Source: Adenophora triphylla var. japonica
Lineage: Eukaryota > Streptophyta > Magnoliopsida > Asterales > Campanulaceae
DNA: 64,000 bases
NCBI GenBank assembly: GCA_022495995.1
Contig: JAFEMH010005430.1
Coordinates: forward strand, 1 to 64,000
Reading direction: 5' to 3'
Positions within the stretch are counted from its first letter, which is position 1. Each line of letters opens with the position of its first letter. This document shows positions 1-13,340 of this stretch, piece by piece. A model generated the notes under the pieces. It did no database searches. It had not been told where the DNA came from and was given only the letters and a program-made list of their open reading frames with translations. The translations under genes and the position numbers were made by a program.

Positions 1-1022
1 ATTCTTCTCTCCCAAAATCAGCCAGGCGGCGTCTCCCTGCATCAAACCCGTTGCGGCACCTCCCAGCGCGTCTTCTCATTCTCGAAATTTGAAGACGATG
101 CGGGTGAAGACCACTAAATCAACAGCAACCAGCAAAGAATCCTGCGTTTTAGCTGCCCGCCCTCCCGATTCTGGCGGCGAATTCTTTTGGCCCACGGCGT
201 GCTGGCTCAGCGACGATCTTTGGCGCTAGCCTAGAGGCGTGGCCAGATGATTGGATTTGCATTTGTTTGGTTTTGTTTGGGAATTTGAATCGGAACCGAT
301 TCATGCTATTTTTCAATGCCGATTCATGTAATTTTGAATGCAGAGTTCATGTAATTTTTGAATGCCGGTTAATGTATTTTTGAATGCCGGTTCATGTAAT
401 TTTGAATGCCATGTAATTTTGAATACGGATTCATGTAATTTTGAATGCAGAGTTAACATGTTTTTTGAATACCAGTTTCATGTTTTTTTGAATATCGGCA
501 AAAATAATTATCGGTGTTTTTAAGTGCCAGAATTATATGCATTTTTGAGTGCCGATAAATGTGTTTTTAAATGCCGGTCCGTGTACTTATTTTTGAATGC
601 CAATGCTTTTGTTTTTGAGAGCCGAGCAAAAATATTAGTGTAACAAAGTGCCGGTGTTAGTATTAACGAGTGCCAAGTGTGAAGATTATCATTCATGTGT
701 ATAAAAGTGCCGTATAAAAGTGTCGGTGCCAAGTTTAATTCAAATTTTGCTAGTGCCGGTTTACAATGGCACTCTTAGATGATGCTGTTAATATTTTCAA
801 TGCTGGATCATTTATTTTGTGTATTTTGTGTTGACACGTGGCTGGCATTGACACATCATGGCACTGGTAGTTATTGTGACAATGCATGGCACTAGAGGAA
901 ACACGGCAGGGAAACTCATAAGTTACGAAAATGCCACTTAGTTTGTTTTGAATAATAATGCCGCTTTTAAAAAATACGTTTTTCTTATCTTAAGAAAAAC
1001 TAGTTTTTTATAAGACCAACTC
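1..1022 (-). mobile_element. Mutator-like element, one end (rest lies left of window)
   Basis: The last 60 bases (about 960-1022) are the reverse complement of the left end of the complete element at 9725-10971: both share the terminal block GTCTTATAAAAAACTAG followed by a TTCTTAAGATAAG stretch. Inward from this end lies the same kind of degenerate repeat array (290-760), then a GC-richer, gene-like stretch (1-240) that resembles a 5' UTR or captured exon; I do not recognise a protein in it. Assignment to Mutator-like elements rests on the 9-bp target duplications of the two relatives in this window. The other end and its target duplication are not visible. Confidence 0.6.
290..760. repeat. 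Degenerate minisatellite (TGCCGGTTCATGTAATTTTGAA units)
   Basis: Units of roughly 20-30 bases built on TGCCGGTTCATG and TTTTTGAATGCC recur throughout, with the spacing drifting. The complementary form (GGCATTCAAAAATACATG, CACTGGCACT) fills 9880-10520, and a simpler form fills 58440-58850. In all three places the array sits just inside an element end, so it is a subterminal part of the transposon family. Confidence 0.7.
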
Positions 1023-1031
1023 TTTAATGTA

Positions 1032-1836
1032 TAAGTTTAATTAATAATTAATTTAATTTAAATAAACGAAAACAAATATGTTAGGTTTATATACAACAAT
1101 TATAAAAAGTGAGACGATAATTTTGATATAAAATATTTAAATAAACTTATTATATTTATTTACAATTAAATAAACTTATTGAATTTATTTTAATGTATAA
1201 TTATTAATTAACTAAACTTATTGAATTTATTATGAATCAAATTACTCGGGATGTTGGATTTAATTTTCAAAGGACTAAAACACAAAATGAATTAAAAGGA
1301 GCTAAAACACTGAAATGAATGATTTTTATGGACCAAAAATTTGAATTATTGGGGAATTTAATTTTCAAAGGACTAAAAAACAAATGAATTAAAAGGCCTA
1401 AAACACAAATGATTGTTATTTATGGACCAAAAACACTGATTTATTGGATAAAAATGAATGAAATATAGAGGACCAAAGAAATGCAGAAATATCGGCGAAT
1501 AAGAACTTGCCACGTGGCGAGCTGTGGAGCTTAGAATTTCTTACTGCTTTAATATTATATATGGATTTCATCGTACTTCGATACTCCCTCTACTCCAGGC
1601 ATGTCATATTTTCCATTTTAATTGTCTAAAAATAAATGTTGCATTTTCATATAAGAAAAAGTGACTTGATACTATTTTTAATATTATACTGAAGTAATGT
1701 ACAAAGCTAGTAAAACATCTCTTAGTCAAAACTCGTTCACATGTCATTAGCGACATTTATTCAGGTTAAATCAACCTCTGACTTACTCATTACAAGTGAA
1801 AGTAGAATAAACTTAAAACCTAAAGGAAAAAAAATG
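1032..1836. other. AT-rich spacer with a ~98-bp tandem duplication
   Basis: No coding potential seen. Positions 1255-1350 and about 1353-1447 are two diverged copies of one unit (common blocks ATTTTCAAAGGACTAAA and TATGGACCAAAAA). A lone Stowaway-like end (ACTCCCTCTACTCC) occurs near 1583 without an obvious partner. Confidence 0.5.
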
Positions 1837-2498
1837 CAAATTTAGTATCCCAAACTATAGGGTTTGTTTGCGTAAACTAGTTTTCGTTGCAAATCACAAG
1901 GAACCACATCTGTGTGTATTTGGATGCTCGTTTAAGGTACCAAATGCTAACGACATCCATTTTTTCAGTTAAATTGACATGTGCAATGCATGTGACCCGT
2001 TTTTAAAGGATAAACAGGAAAATCAACAAAAAATCATGTTAAACAACTATCAAGTATCAAGGTTCTAAGTGTAAATCTAAAAAGTAAAATGTGGACAATT
2101 AATTTTTAATAAAAATATATAAAAAAATAAATTAAAAAAATCATATCTTTTGTTTAATAAATATTATTATTTTATAACATCCTTCAAAAATTATATTAGA
2201 TAAAATGTGATAAGTATTTTCTTAATTATAAATTATTATTTTACATTTTCAACTTAATTCATCAGGTGCAATAAAAAATAATAATTAATCCGTTACGTTA
2301 AAAATCTTCTTTCTTTATAATGAAGTTTTTTTATAAGCCCCTATTTCTATTTTTTCTAATTTTCGTTTTTCTATTTCTCTTTTCTCTCTTTTTTTTTTTT
2401 TTTTTTACTTTATCATATCATAATATCATATAAAGTCACCCCACCAATACCTAACATAACCCATCACCACCGCACCGTTCATCCATGAAATTCAAAAA

Positions 2499-3787
2499 GA
2501 GGGTTACTATATAAACCCCCAAAACCTATGAGTAAACCCCATATGAATCAATTACAAAAATGTCATTGAGGTTAATTACTTTTTTACCCCTTTGTTCATC
2601 TTCTCCCATTCACTCCATTCACCACTCTCCCCCCCAACCCCCATTTCCAGCCCCTTACTTTCTCTCTCTATAAAAAAAAAATAAAAAAATCTCATTCTCA
2701 AAATTTTAACATTTTGTTTAAATCAAAATCAAGAATCATGGATGAAATGAAAATCTTTGTTCATCTTCTCCCATCACTCCATTCACCACTCCCCCCACCC
2801 CCATTTTCAGCTCCTTACTTTCTCTCTCTATCAAAAAAAAAAACCATTCTCAAAATTTTAACATTTTGTTTAAATCAAAACCAAGAATCATGGATGAAAT
2901 GAAAATCTTTCTTTACTATATCACTATATAAATGTGATTACATTTTACATTTAGAAATCAAACTAAAAAAAAAAGGAAATTACCAGAGTCGGCCATCACC
3001 TGCCGACTTTGGGCTTAAAATTCGGTCACACCCGGACGACTTTCGGCTTAAAAGTCGGCCACTACCTACGATTCTAGGAAAAAAATCAACCACACCCGGC
3101 CGACTTTTTGTAATTTTTTTCACCACACCCGGATGACTTTTTAATAAAAAGTCATCCACCACTGGCCGACCCCTTGTTTTTTCATAAAATTCACCTAATT
3201 TTTTTTTAAATTATACTCCAAAAATCATTTTCATGAGCTAAATAAGTCATATAATTTTTTTAAAAATTATACTCCAAAAATCATTTGCTCTTTTTAATCT
3301 TGTCTTGAATATATATATTTTTTTAAAAAAAAATTATGTATATAAATTTTAGAGTATAATTTCAATAAAAATTATAATTTCTTTTAGGTATATGACTTAT
3401 TTAGCTCATACAAATGATTTTTGAAATATAATTTCAAAGAAATTAGGTGAATTTTATGAAAAACAAGGGATCGGCCGGTGGTGGATGACTTTTTTCCCAG
3501 AATCGGCCGGTGGTGGCCGACTTTTAAGCCAAAATTCGGCCGGGTGTGGCTGACTTTTAAGCCCAAAGTCGGCAGGTGGTGGCCGACTTTTTCCGTCGGA
3601 GTCGGCGGGTAGCGGCCGTCCCCTATTTTTTCATAAAATCCCCCAAAATTTTGTTCTCATTTGAATGAAAGTGAGTGTCCCTATTTTTTCATAGAGAGAG
3701 GAGGAGGAGCCGAAAAAAAAAGAAGAGGTTTTGGGTGCTAGGAATAATTGATCGGTGGGAAGAGAGTAAATGGGTGTGGGTGTGTGT

Positions 3788-3822
<35 letters not shown>

Positions 3823-3990
3823 GGCTGTAAATGAAATGGGTGTGGGTGGGTGGGTGATTTTTTTTTTTTGATAAGTATTAAATGAATAGAAGGGTATAAG
3901 GAAAAAGATGGGAATTTGTTTACATTTATTTAAGGTGTTTTTAAAAATGGGATTTACTCATAAAATTTTGGGATTTATTTAGTAGCCCTC
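2499..3990 (+). mobile_element. Fold-back Mutator-like element (copy A) with 9-bp target duplication
   Basis: The termini are inverted: GAGGGTTACTATATAAACCC at the left and, reversed, GAGGGCTACTAAATAAATCC at the right. The flanks carry a perfect 9-base direct repeat ATTCAAAAA (2490-2498 and 3991-3999), the size made by Mutator-family transposases. The interior is itself an inverted repeat: GTCGGCC-rich blocks at 2985-3180 pair with those at 3465-3615. Two near-identical ~180-bp direct units containing CATCTTCTCCCA and AATCATGGATGAAATG lie at about 2600-2930. No transposase is encoded. A second copy, inverted, is at 7849-9334. Confidence 0.85.
3790..3821. repeat. (CT)n microsatellite
   Basis: About 16 uninterrupted CT dinucleotides inside copy A; copy B has an AAG run (8008-8030) at the matching place. 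Confidence 0.9.
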
Positions 3991-4673
3991 ATTCAAAAAA
4001 TCAACTACCCATTTACAAACAAACCCCCCCATATCCAAATTTATAAATATATCCATAACTAAACATCAATTCAAACAAAAAAAAAAATCAAAACCAATAA
4101 AACACTTCTTAACTCATAAATTTGAAGAAAAAAAATCAAAAACCCACCAAAACATTATTCAAACTCACAGTTTTGATTAAAAGGAGAAAATGTTTCTATA
4201 GAGAAAATTGAATTGAATTGAAATTGAAGAACAAGATCTGATTTCAAAATGAAAATAGATCTAATTTAAAAAACATATCTTGTTTAAAAAAAAAAAAAAA
4301 TCAGATTTAAGAATCCGAAGAGAGCAGGCAGAGGGGAGAGAAGACAGAAAGGGAAAAGCTAAGATCTGATAGAAGTTTCAGATTCGGGGAGATTGGAAGG
4401 AGTGGAGGCGGCTATGGAGTGGGAGGGAGTAGGGGCGGCTACGGAGGTGGGAGGATGGAGGTGCGTCCCGGGTGGTGGGTGGAAGAGGGATGAGAAGGTC
4501 ATGAGGAATGAGAGTGAGTTGCATATTGTACATGTTAATTTAACTGAAAAAATGTGTCATTAGCCTTAGATACCTTAAATAAGCATCCAAAACAGATGAG
4601 ATACTGTAATTGCAACGAAAATTGGTTTAGATATGAAAACCAAACAAACCCTATAGTTGGGGTACTATATTTG

Positions 4674-5073
4674 AATTTTTTTCAAAATTAAATAAGTTGA
4701 AGAATTTTTCCGGGTACTGACAACTTTTCAGAAAGGCAACTTCATTTCCCTACAAGCAAACATGTACCCACAAAACACTAAAATTTAACATGAAAAATAG
4801 GGGACATATTGGGTTTTGAAACAGAACAGACCATCACACATTAATCAACAAAAGCAAAGACTCCCAAATATGAGGTGCATAAGTTGAAATACTTCACAAA
4901 AAAGTACTTGACATTACTTGATGATAGTACTAAACTCTGGGGACCATATACGAGTCATGTTAAAGTAAGAAACAAAGAGACATCTAGAAGTATTTGATTA
5001 CTCTTGCAAGACCAGAAGACGCTCAAACATACGGAGTACAATAATTCCCCAGCTAATTCCAACTACGTCTTCT
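4674..5073. other. RPS13 downstream region
   Basis: No further gene seen. It would hold the 3' UTR and polyadenylation signals of the minus-strand RPS13 gene that stops at 5074; AT-rich with ordinary composition. Confidence 0.5.
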
Positions 5074-7613
<2,540 letters not shown>

Positions 7614-7672
7614 GGTGGTGACCGGCAATGAGAAGGGCGACGCTGCCGCTCCGCTGCAAGTACAAAACTGCA

Positions 7673-7777
7673 AAACCCTAACGCTGCTACTGGAGGCGGA
7701 AAACTTGCGAATAAATTTGATTTGTATAGTCTGATTAATTTGGGGGTTGGTTTTGGGCTGGGCTTACCTACGGCCCA
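7673..7777 (-). promoter_or_regulatory. RPS13 promoter motifs: telo-box and site II elements
   Basis: Upstream of the RPS13 start codon lie AAACCCTAA (telo-box, 7673-7681), TGGGCTGGGCT (7754-7764) and GGCCCA (7772-7777). Telo-box plus site II (TGGGCY) pairs are a known feature of plant ribosomal-protein and other growth-linked promoters. The motifs are seen directly; their use here is inferred from spacing. Confidence 0.7.
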
Positions 7778-7848
7778 TTAAACTGAATTCTCACTTATTA
7801 GAGAAGTATTTATCTTTTTGCAGTGTACCTAAAAAAAAAAAAAAAAAA

Positions 7849-9334
7849 GGTTTACTAAATAAACCCCAAAATTCTATGAGTAAACCCCATTTCTAAAAAT
7901 ACCCCAAATAAATGTAAACAAACCCTCATCTTTCCCCTTATACCCTTCCATTCATTTAATACTTATCAAAAAAAAATCACCCACCCACCCACACCCATTT
8001 CATTTACAAGAAGAAGAAGAAGAAGAAGAAATCAGTTGAAGACCCACACACACCCACATCCATTTACTCTCTTCCCACCGATCAATTATTCTTAGCACCC
8101 AAAACCTCATTTTTTTTTCGGCAACTCCTCTTCCTCTCTCTATGAAAAAATAGGGACACTCACTTTCATTCAAATGAGAACAAAATTTTGGGGGATTTTA
8201 TGAAAAAATAGGGGTCGGCCGCTACCCGCCCATGACTCAGACGGAAAAAGTCGGCCACTACACTGCCGACTTTGGGCTTAAAAGTCGACCACACCCGCCG
8301 AATTTTGGCTTAAAGTCGGCCACCACCAGGCGATCTCACGGGAAAAAAAGTCATCCCTTATGGCTGGCGATCCTTGTTTTTTCATAAAATTCACCTAATT
8401 TTTTTGAAATTATATTTCAAAAATCATTTGTATGAGCTAAATAAGTCATATACCTAAAAGAAATTATAATTTTTATTGAAATTATACTCTAAAATTTATA
8501 TACATAATTTTTTTAAAAATATATATATATTCAAGACAAGATTAAAAAGAGCAAATGATTTTTGGAGTATAATTTTTAAAAAAATTATATGACTTATTTA
8601 GCTCATGAAAATGATTTTTGGAGTATAATTTCAAAAAAAATTAGGTGAATTTTATGAAAAAATAAGGGGTCGGCCAGTGGTGGATGACTTTTTATTAAAA
8701 AGTCATCCGGGTGTGGTGGAAAAAATTACAAAAAGTCGGCCGGGTGTGGTTGATTTTTTTCCCAGAATCGGCCGGTAGTGGCCGACTTTTAAGCCGAAAG
8801 TCGTCCGGGTGTGGCCGACTTTTAAGCCCAAAGTCGGCAGGTGATGGCCGACTCTGGTAATTTCCGTTTTTTTTTAGTTTGATTTCTAAATGTAAAATGT
8901 AATCACATTTATATAGTGATATAGTAAAGAAAGATTTTCATTTCATCCATGATTCTTGGTTTTGATTTAAACAAAATGTTAAAATTTTGAGAATGATTTT
9001 TTTTTTTGATAGAGAGAGAAAGTAAGAAGCTGAAAATGGGGGTGGGGGGGAGTGGTGAATGGAGTGATGGGAGAAGATGAACAAAGATTTTCATTTCATC
9101 CATGATTCTTGATTTTGATTTAAACAAAATGTTAAAATTTTGAGAATGAATTTTTTTTTTTATAGAGAGAGAAAGTAAGGGGCTGGAAATGGGGGTTGGG
9201 GGGGAGAGTGAAGAATGGAGTGAATGGGAGAAGATGAACAAAGGGGTAAAAAAGTAATTAACCTCAATGACATTTTTGTAATTGATTCATATGGGATTTA
9301 CTTATAGATTTTGGGGGTTTATATAGTAACCCTC
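7849..9334 (-). mobile_element. Fold-back Mutator-like element (copy B), inverted relative to copy A
   Basis: Left end GGTTTACTAAATAAACCCC and right end, reversed, GAGGGTTACTATATAAACCC match the termini of copy A in opposite orientation, and the internal GTCGGCC blocks (8210-8370 against 8665-8860) fold back in the same way. The right flank is CTAAAAAAA (9335-9343) and the left flank CT plus an expanded A run (7829-7848), compatible with a 9-base duplication blurred by poly-A slippage. Both internal ~180-bp units of copy A are present, reversed. Confidence 0.8.
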
Positions 9335-9343
9335 CTAAAAAAA

Positions 9344-9715
9344 GGTTATCTTTTGCAGTTTTTCTTTCTTAGTAAAGTAAAGATTAATGTTTTAAAAAAA
9401 ATAAAAATAATAAAGTAAAGATTAAGTTTAAAAGGAAAAAACACCACAAATTTCAAAAATCTTAGGGCAAATTCAATGTGCATGCACTATATCACCTAAT
9501 TCACCACTATTCTCGCTCCTAACATGCATCAAATCTTACACCAAATTTTGTACGTTTTGCTTCCTGCGATTTCAAAAATTACACATTGTTAATTAAATAA
9601 ATTAAATCATATTTTTGTAACTTATGAATCGTGTATTACTTGCGTGTACCTTGTTAAAATATAATTATTTTTATTTTCTTTTGCACAAATTAAAATAGAT
9701 TGATTTGGGATTATA
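9344..9715. other. Spacer, no feature recognised
   Basis: AT-rich sequence without coding potential, between two Mutator-like elements. Confidence 0.4.
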
Positions 9716-9724
9716 AATAATAAT

Positions 9725-10971
9725 GAGTTGGTCTTATAAAAAACTAGTTTTTTCTTAAGATAAGGAAAAACATGTTTTCAAAATAAACGGTGGCAATTTT
9801 GTAATTACTGGCAACCATGTTCAAAATAAACGGTGGCATTTTCGTAATTAATGGTTCCCCCGTTTATGCCAGTGCCTGTTTAACAATCTGCCAGTGTGAC
9901 AAAGTGCCAGTGCATATGTAACAAAGTGCCAGCGAAAAAGTGCCGTACCGGTTTAACAAAGTGCCGGTGTAAGCGGTGCGACACTGTTAAACTGAAACTG
10001 ACACTTTTTACACGGGCACTTTTAAATACATGAACTGGCACTCTTCACACTGGCACTCTGTTACACCAACACTGACACTTTGTTACACTAATATTTTTCT
10101 GGCTCTCAAAAATACAAGCACTGACATTCAAAAATACATGGACTGGCATTTGAAAACACATTTACTGGCACTCAAAAATGCATATACTGGCACTCAAAAA
10201 CACTGATAATTATTTTTTCTGATATTCAAAAAAACATGAACTGGCATTCAAAAAAACATGGACTGTCATTCAAAATTACAAGAACTGGCATTCAAAAAAT
10301 ACATTGACACTCAGTTACACACTTACTGGCACTCTATTATACACTAACTGGCACTCCAAAATACATGGACTGGCACTCCAAAACACATACACCGGCATCT
10401 AATTACCCAGTCCACAAATGCATCAAATTCTCAAACTGGTACTCAAATTAACATGTACTGGCACTCGAAAAAACATAGACTGGCATTCAAAATCAATTAA
10501 ACTGGGCATTCAAAATCAAACAATCCTCAAAATTCCAATTTATCAATCCTCTCTGTTCGAGTGACAGCCATTGAAGCTAGGGTTTTCTAACTCAACCTTT
10601 CAATTCATCAATGGAAATGCGAAGTTGGAGAAAATGAGAAAATCAAACAGTTTGATGAAGATCGACGCCGGTGAACATGGAGATCTCCGAGATCGCCTTC
10701 AACACCGGTGCTCAATTAGATTTGGTTGAGGTCGATTTGAGAGAGGAATTGGGAGAAGGAATTGGTTTGGCGAGGTCGCCGGCCGGAGGGAGGAGCTTGG
10801 GTATTCTGGTTCTGCGTATAGATAGAGAGATTATGGTTCTGCGTAGGCGTAGAGGAGGAGAATGTGTTTGCGTTTAGTGAGAGAAAGTGAGAGAGAGAAT
10901 GAGCCGCCCCTTTTTTAAAACACGTTTTTTGTTAAGTTAACAAAAAACGCTTTTTTTTATAAGTTTTTGGC
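9725..10971 (+). mobile_element. Complete Mutator-like element with subterminal repeat array and gene-like core
   Basis: Bounded by a perfect 9-base direct repeat AATAATAAT (9716-9724 and 10972-10980). The ends are inverted and imperfect: GTCTTATAAAAAACTAG at the left and, reversed, AACTTATAAAAAAAAGCG at the right, each followed by a TTAAG-containing palindrome. A CACTGGCACT-type array fills 9880-10520. The stretch 10560-10900 looks like a captured promoter, leader and short reading frame (TAGGGTTTTC leader, ATG at 10671, GC-rich). Its 68-residue product is not recognised and may be meaningless. Confidence 0.85.
9880..10520. repeat. CACTGGCACT / GGCATTCAAAAATACATG array
   Basis: Dozens of degenerate 15-25 base units, each a CACTGGCACT or ACTGGCATTC head plus an A-rich tail. 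It is the reverse complement of the array at 290-760 and belongs to the transposon family rather than being a CRISPR array (units diverged, no unique spacers). Confidence 0.75.
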
Positions 10972-10980
10972 AATAATAAT

Positions 10981-11640
10981 TTATTAGTGAAAATATACAA
11001 TAAAATAAAGTGTGTGGTGGCATTTTTGTAGTTAACTAACACTTTTTAAAAAATAGTGATATTGTTTTTCTGTGTCGGGTCTAGTGTTAAAGTGTGGGTG
11101 TTTTTTTAGTGCTGGTGTTGATGTTAAATAATGCATCAGTGTGTTAAAAAAGTGTCACGATAAAAAAATGCCAGTTTCAGTTATAGAGAGTACTAGAGGT
11201 GTTAATAAGTTATTTACAAAAATGTCATCACGCTTTTTCAAAAAAAATGTTTCAGTTAATTATAAAAATGTCAATGCGCATTTTTAAAAACTATTTTTTC
11301 CAAATTGATACGAAAAATTGGATTTTTCTAAGATTTTGACTAACTAATAAAACATAAATTCAACTAACAACATGAAAAGAAAAAATCTCATAATTGAAAA
11401 ACAAACAAATAAACATAAATTCAAATAACAACAAGCAATTTATTATTCTAGCATTCCAGATCCATCTCCACCGTAACCATCCGGTCCATCTCCACCAAGG
11501 TTACCGAATCCTTCTCCACCAAAACTTCCAAGGAATTGGCCAAAAAGGCTTCCTAATGGTGGTTGTGATCGTTAGTATTGCTATGCTCTTTTGATGGTGG
11601 TTGTGATTGTTGGTATTGCTATATTCTTTTCAGTTTAATG
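10981..11640. other. Decayed relative of the same Mutator-like family
   Basis: Motifs such as GTGGCATTTTTGTA, GTGCTGGTGTTG and CAAAAATGTCA echo the arrays above in a more eroded form. No ends or target duplication could be assigned. The reverse strand of 11440-11560 would give a Gly-rich peptide of unknown meaning. Confidence 0.35.
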
Positions 11641-11929
11641 ATAGCTTGTTTGTTCAGGTTGGACATGAACATATGAACATGAATGTTTGTTCTAGCTGCA
11701 AATATTAAGTGTTAATTTAAATATTTAGATCTATAAAATAAAAAAAAATAGAAATTTAATGAAATACTTTCAAGGTATGTGAGGTGCTAATAGTGATATT
11801 AATGTGTTAGAATCTACATTTTTGTTTTCCAATTTCTCTCAAAGGTATTGATCCTCCCGCACATTATGTTATGCAAGAAAAAAAATTATAATATGGATTT
11901 TATCTAGCATGGTCTACTTTATTGCAAAC

Positions 11930-12207
11930 TCTCCATGGGTCGTGTGATCGAAAGAAACAATATTTTACTAGAAAACACGAGACATATAGGAAAGATGTGA
12001 ATCATGCATTTGTAGTTTTACAATCACAATTTTCAATTGTCGTAGGATCGGCACACTTTTGGTAGGATCGGCACACTTTTGGAATAAAGATGTACTACAT
12101 GATATAATAAATGTTTGCATTATCACGCACAATATGATAATCGAGCAACGTGATCTCAATACAAAAATTTTAGATGTGTCCGAAAGCACAAGCTCCAACA
12201 ATTCAAA
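11930..12207 (+). pseudogene. PIF/Harbinger transposase (HARBI1-like) C-terminal remnant
   Basis: The plus strand reads RKDVNHAFVVLQSQFSIV, then GSAHFW, then HDIINVCIITHNMIIEQ. This matches the C-terminal DDE nuclease region of plant Harbinger transposases (RKDVERAFGVLQ...FAIV...CIILHNMIVED pattern). A 20-base direct duplication of TAGGATCGGCACACTTTTGG at 12043-12082 breaks the frame. Upstream catalytic regions are not recognisable, so this is a fragment. Confidence 0.7.
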
Positions 12208-12660
12208 TGTAAACTAATGAAAAAATATGTTTTCAAGAATTCTTCGCTCGCCGTAGAAAAAACAAAGACAAGAATGCACATATTGAACTCCGTAAAGCTT
12301 TAATTTATTTGTATGTAATTTTATTGAGTATGCCTTTTTAATTTCATCTTTTCGCTTTCTTTGAATAATATATGAATGATAAATTTTATTATATGCACAA
12401 TATGATAATCGAGCAACGTGATCTCAATACAAAAATTTTAGATGTGTCCGAAAGCACAAGCTCCAACAATTCAATGTAAACTAATGAAAAAATATGTTTT
12501 CAAGAATTCTTCGCTCGCCGTAGAAAAAACAAAGACAAGAATGCACATATTGAACTCCGTAAAGCTTTAATTTATTTGTATATAATTTTATTGAGTAAGC
12601 CTTTTAAATTTCATCTTTTCGCTTTCTTTGAATAATATATGAATGATAAATTTTATTATC
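12127..12660. repeat. 268-bp tandem duplication over the Harbinger remnant
   Basis: Positions 12127-12394 and 12395-about 12660 are near-identical direct copies, starting GCACAATATGATAATCGAGC. The second copy therefore repeats the last transposase codons and its downstream sequence. A short TAGTCTTTTAGACTAAT duplication follows at about 12700-12730. Confidence 0.85.
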
Positions 12661-12760
12661 TATTGTTTAAATTTTTATTATATTTAATAAAAAAAATAGT
12701 CTTTTAGACTAATAGTCTTTTAGACTAATTTTATTATCTATTGTTTAAATTTTTATTATA

Positions 12761-13293
12761 TTGAGGTAACGTCTTGACTTACATCTTGGACTAACGTCTT
12801 GAAACTGTTTGTTGTATTTTTCTATTTTTCAGGAACAAATTTATAAATAAAATAACTCATACGACTGCATGGACTTGGTCAAATGACAATACAACGGTCT
12901 CTCCATCAACTAAGGGATAACAGCTGATCTTCATCAACACATGCCGAGATTCTAGGTGAAATATCAACATGGCATTCAAGTTGTTATTTTTCAGTTACAA
13001 TCACGTCTATATATTACTCTTAGAAAGCACCTGTATTCACGTTAGGCACATACACGCTATCACTTACTCTCATACTGCACTTGTACTCGAAAACTATCAA
13101 GATCAATAATACTTTTTTGGTTTAGGTAGGCTTCTCCAAAAGCCTCCCGAGGTTTTTCCCCACCAACGATTGTTTAAAGGGTTTCCTCGTTACATGTTAC
13201 ATCTTGGTGTCCATCTTGCTTGAGAATTATATTTCATTTGTGCCCAAATATCCTTGATAAGATAAATTTAATTGTTGAAATTTGTCCAAAACA
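12761..13293 (+). repeat. 5' LTR (truncated) of the Tat-type element
   Basis: Matches 18704-19216. It begins at TTGAGGTAACGTCTTGACTT, abruptly joined to the Harbinger-flanking sequence, and ends ...TTGTCCAAAACA. Confidence 0.85.
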
Positions 13294-13312
13294 ATTTGAC
13301 GCCGTCTGTGGG
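13294..13312 (+). promoter_or_regulatory. Primer binding site region
   Basis: ATTTGACGCCGTCTGTGGG lies immediately after the LTR, a one-base variant of the TTTGGCGCCGTCTGTGGG seen at this place in many plant Tat-type elements. The matching tRNA is not assigned. Confidence 0.6.
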
Positions 13313-13340
13313 AATTTTGGTTTTTTAGATTCCAATCAAG

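Larger units (their letters stand above)
1837..4673. mobile_element. Long-TIR DNA transposon, non-autonomous, carrying a nested element
   Basis: The ends are inverted copies about 160 bases long: the left reads CAAATTTAGTATCCCAAACT and the right, reversed, CAAATATAGTACCCCAACT, both continuing into ATAGGGTTTGTTTG and later TTTTTCAGTTAAATT. No transposase is visible; the interior (4000-4500) is A-rich then purine-rich. A complete fold-back Mutator-like element (2499-3990) is inserted inside, so this element is the older of the two. I could not find a convincing target duplication, so the superfamily (Mutator-like is the best guess) is an inference. Confidence 0.6.

Noticed and set aside
1..240. 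Possible host exon at the left edge
   Set aside because: No conserved protein recognised, and it lies inside a transposon end; kept only as a gene-like core.
290..760. Regular short repeats that could look like a CRISPR array
   Set aside because: Units are degenerate, spacers are not unique and the sequence is plant nuclear; the same array is part of transposons elsewhere in the window.
8909..9241. 110-residue minus-strand frame with internal duplication
   Set aside because: It arises from the two ~180-bp direct units of fold-back copy B; the same frames exist in copy A and show no protein family features.
7808..9360. Matching TTATCTTTTTGCAGT and TTATCTTTTGCAGT on both sides of copy B as a longer target duplication
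   Set aside because: Spacing and orientation do not fit the 9-base duplication of the family; may be coincidence or an older duplication, not provable here.
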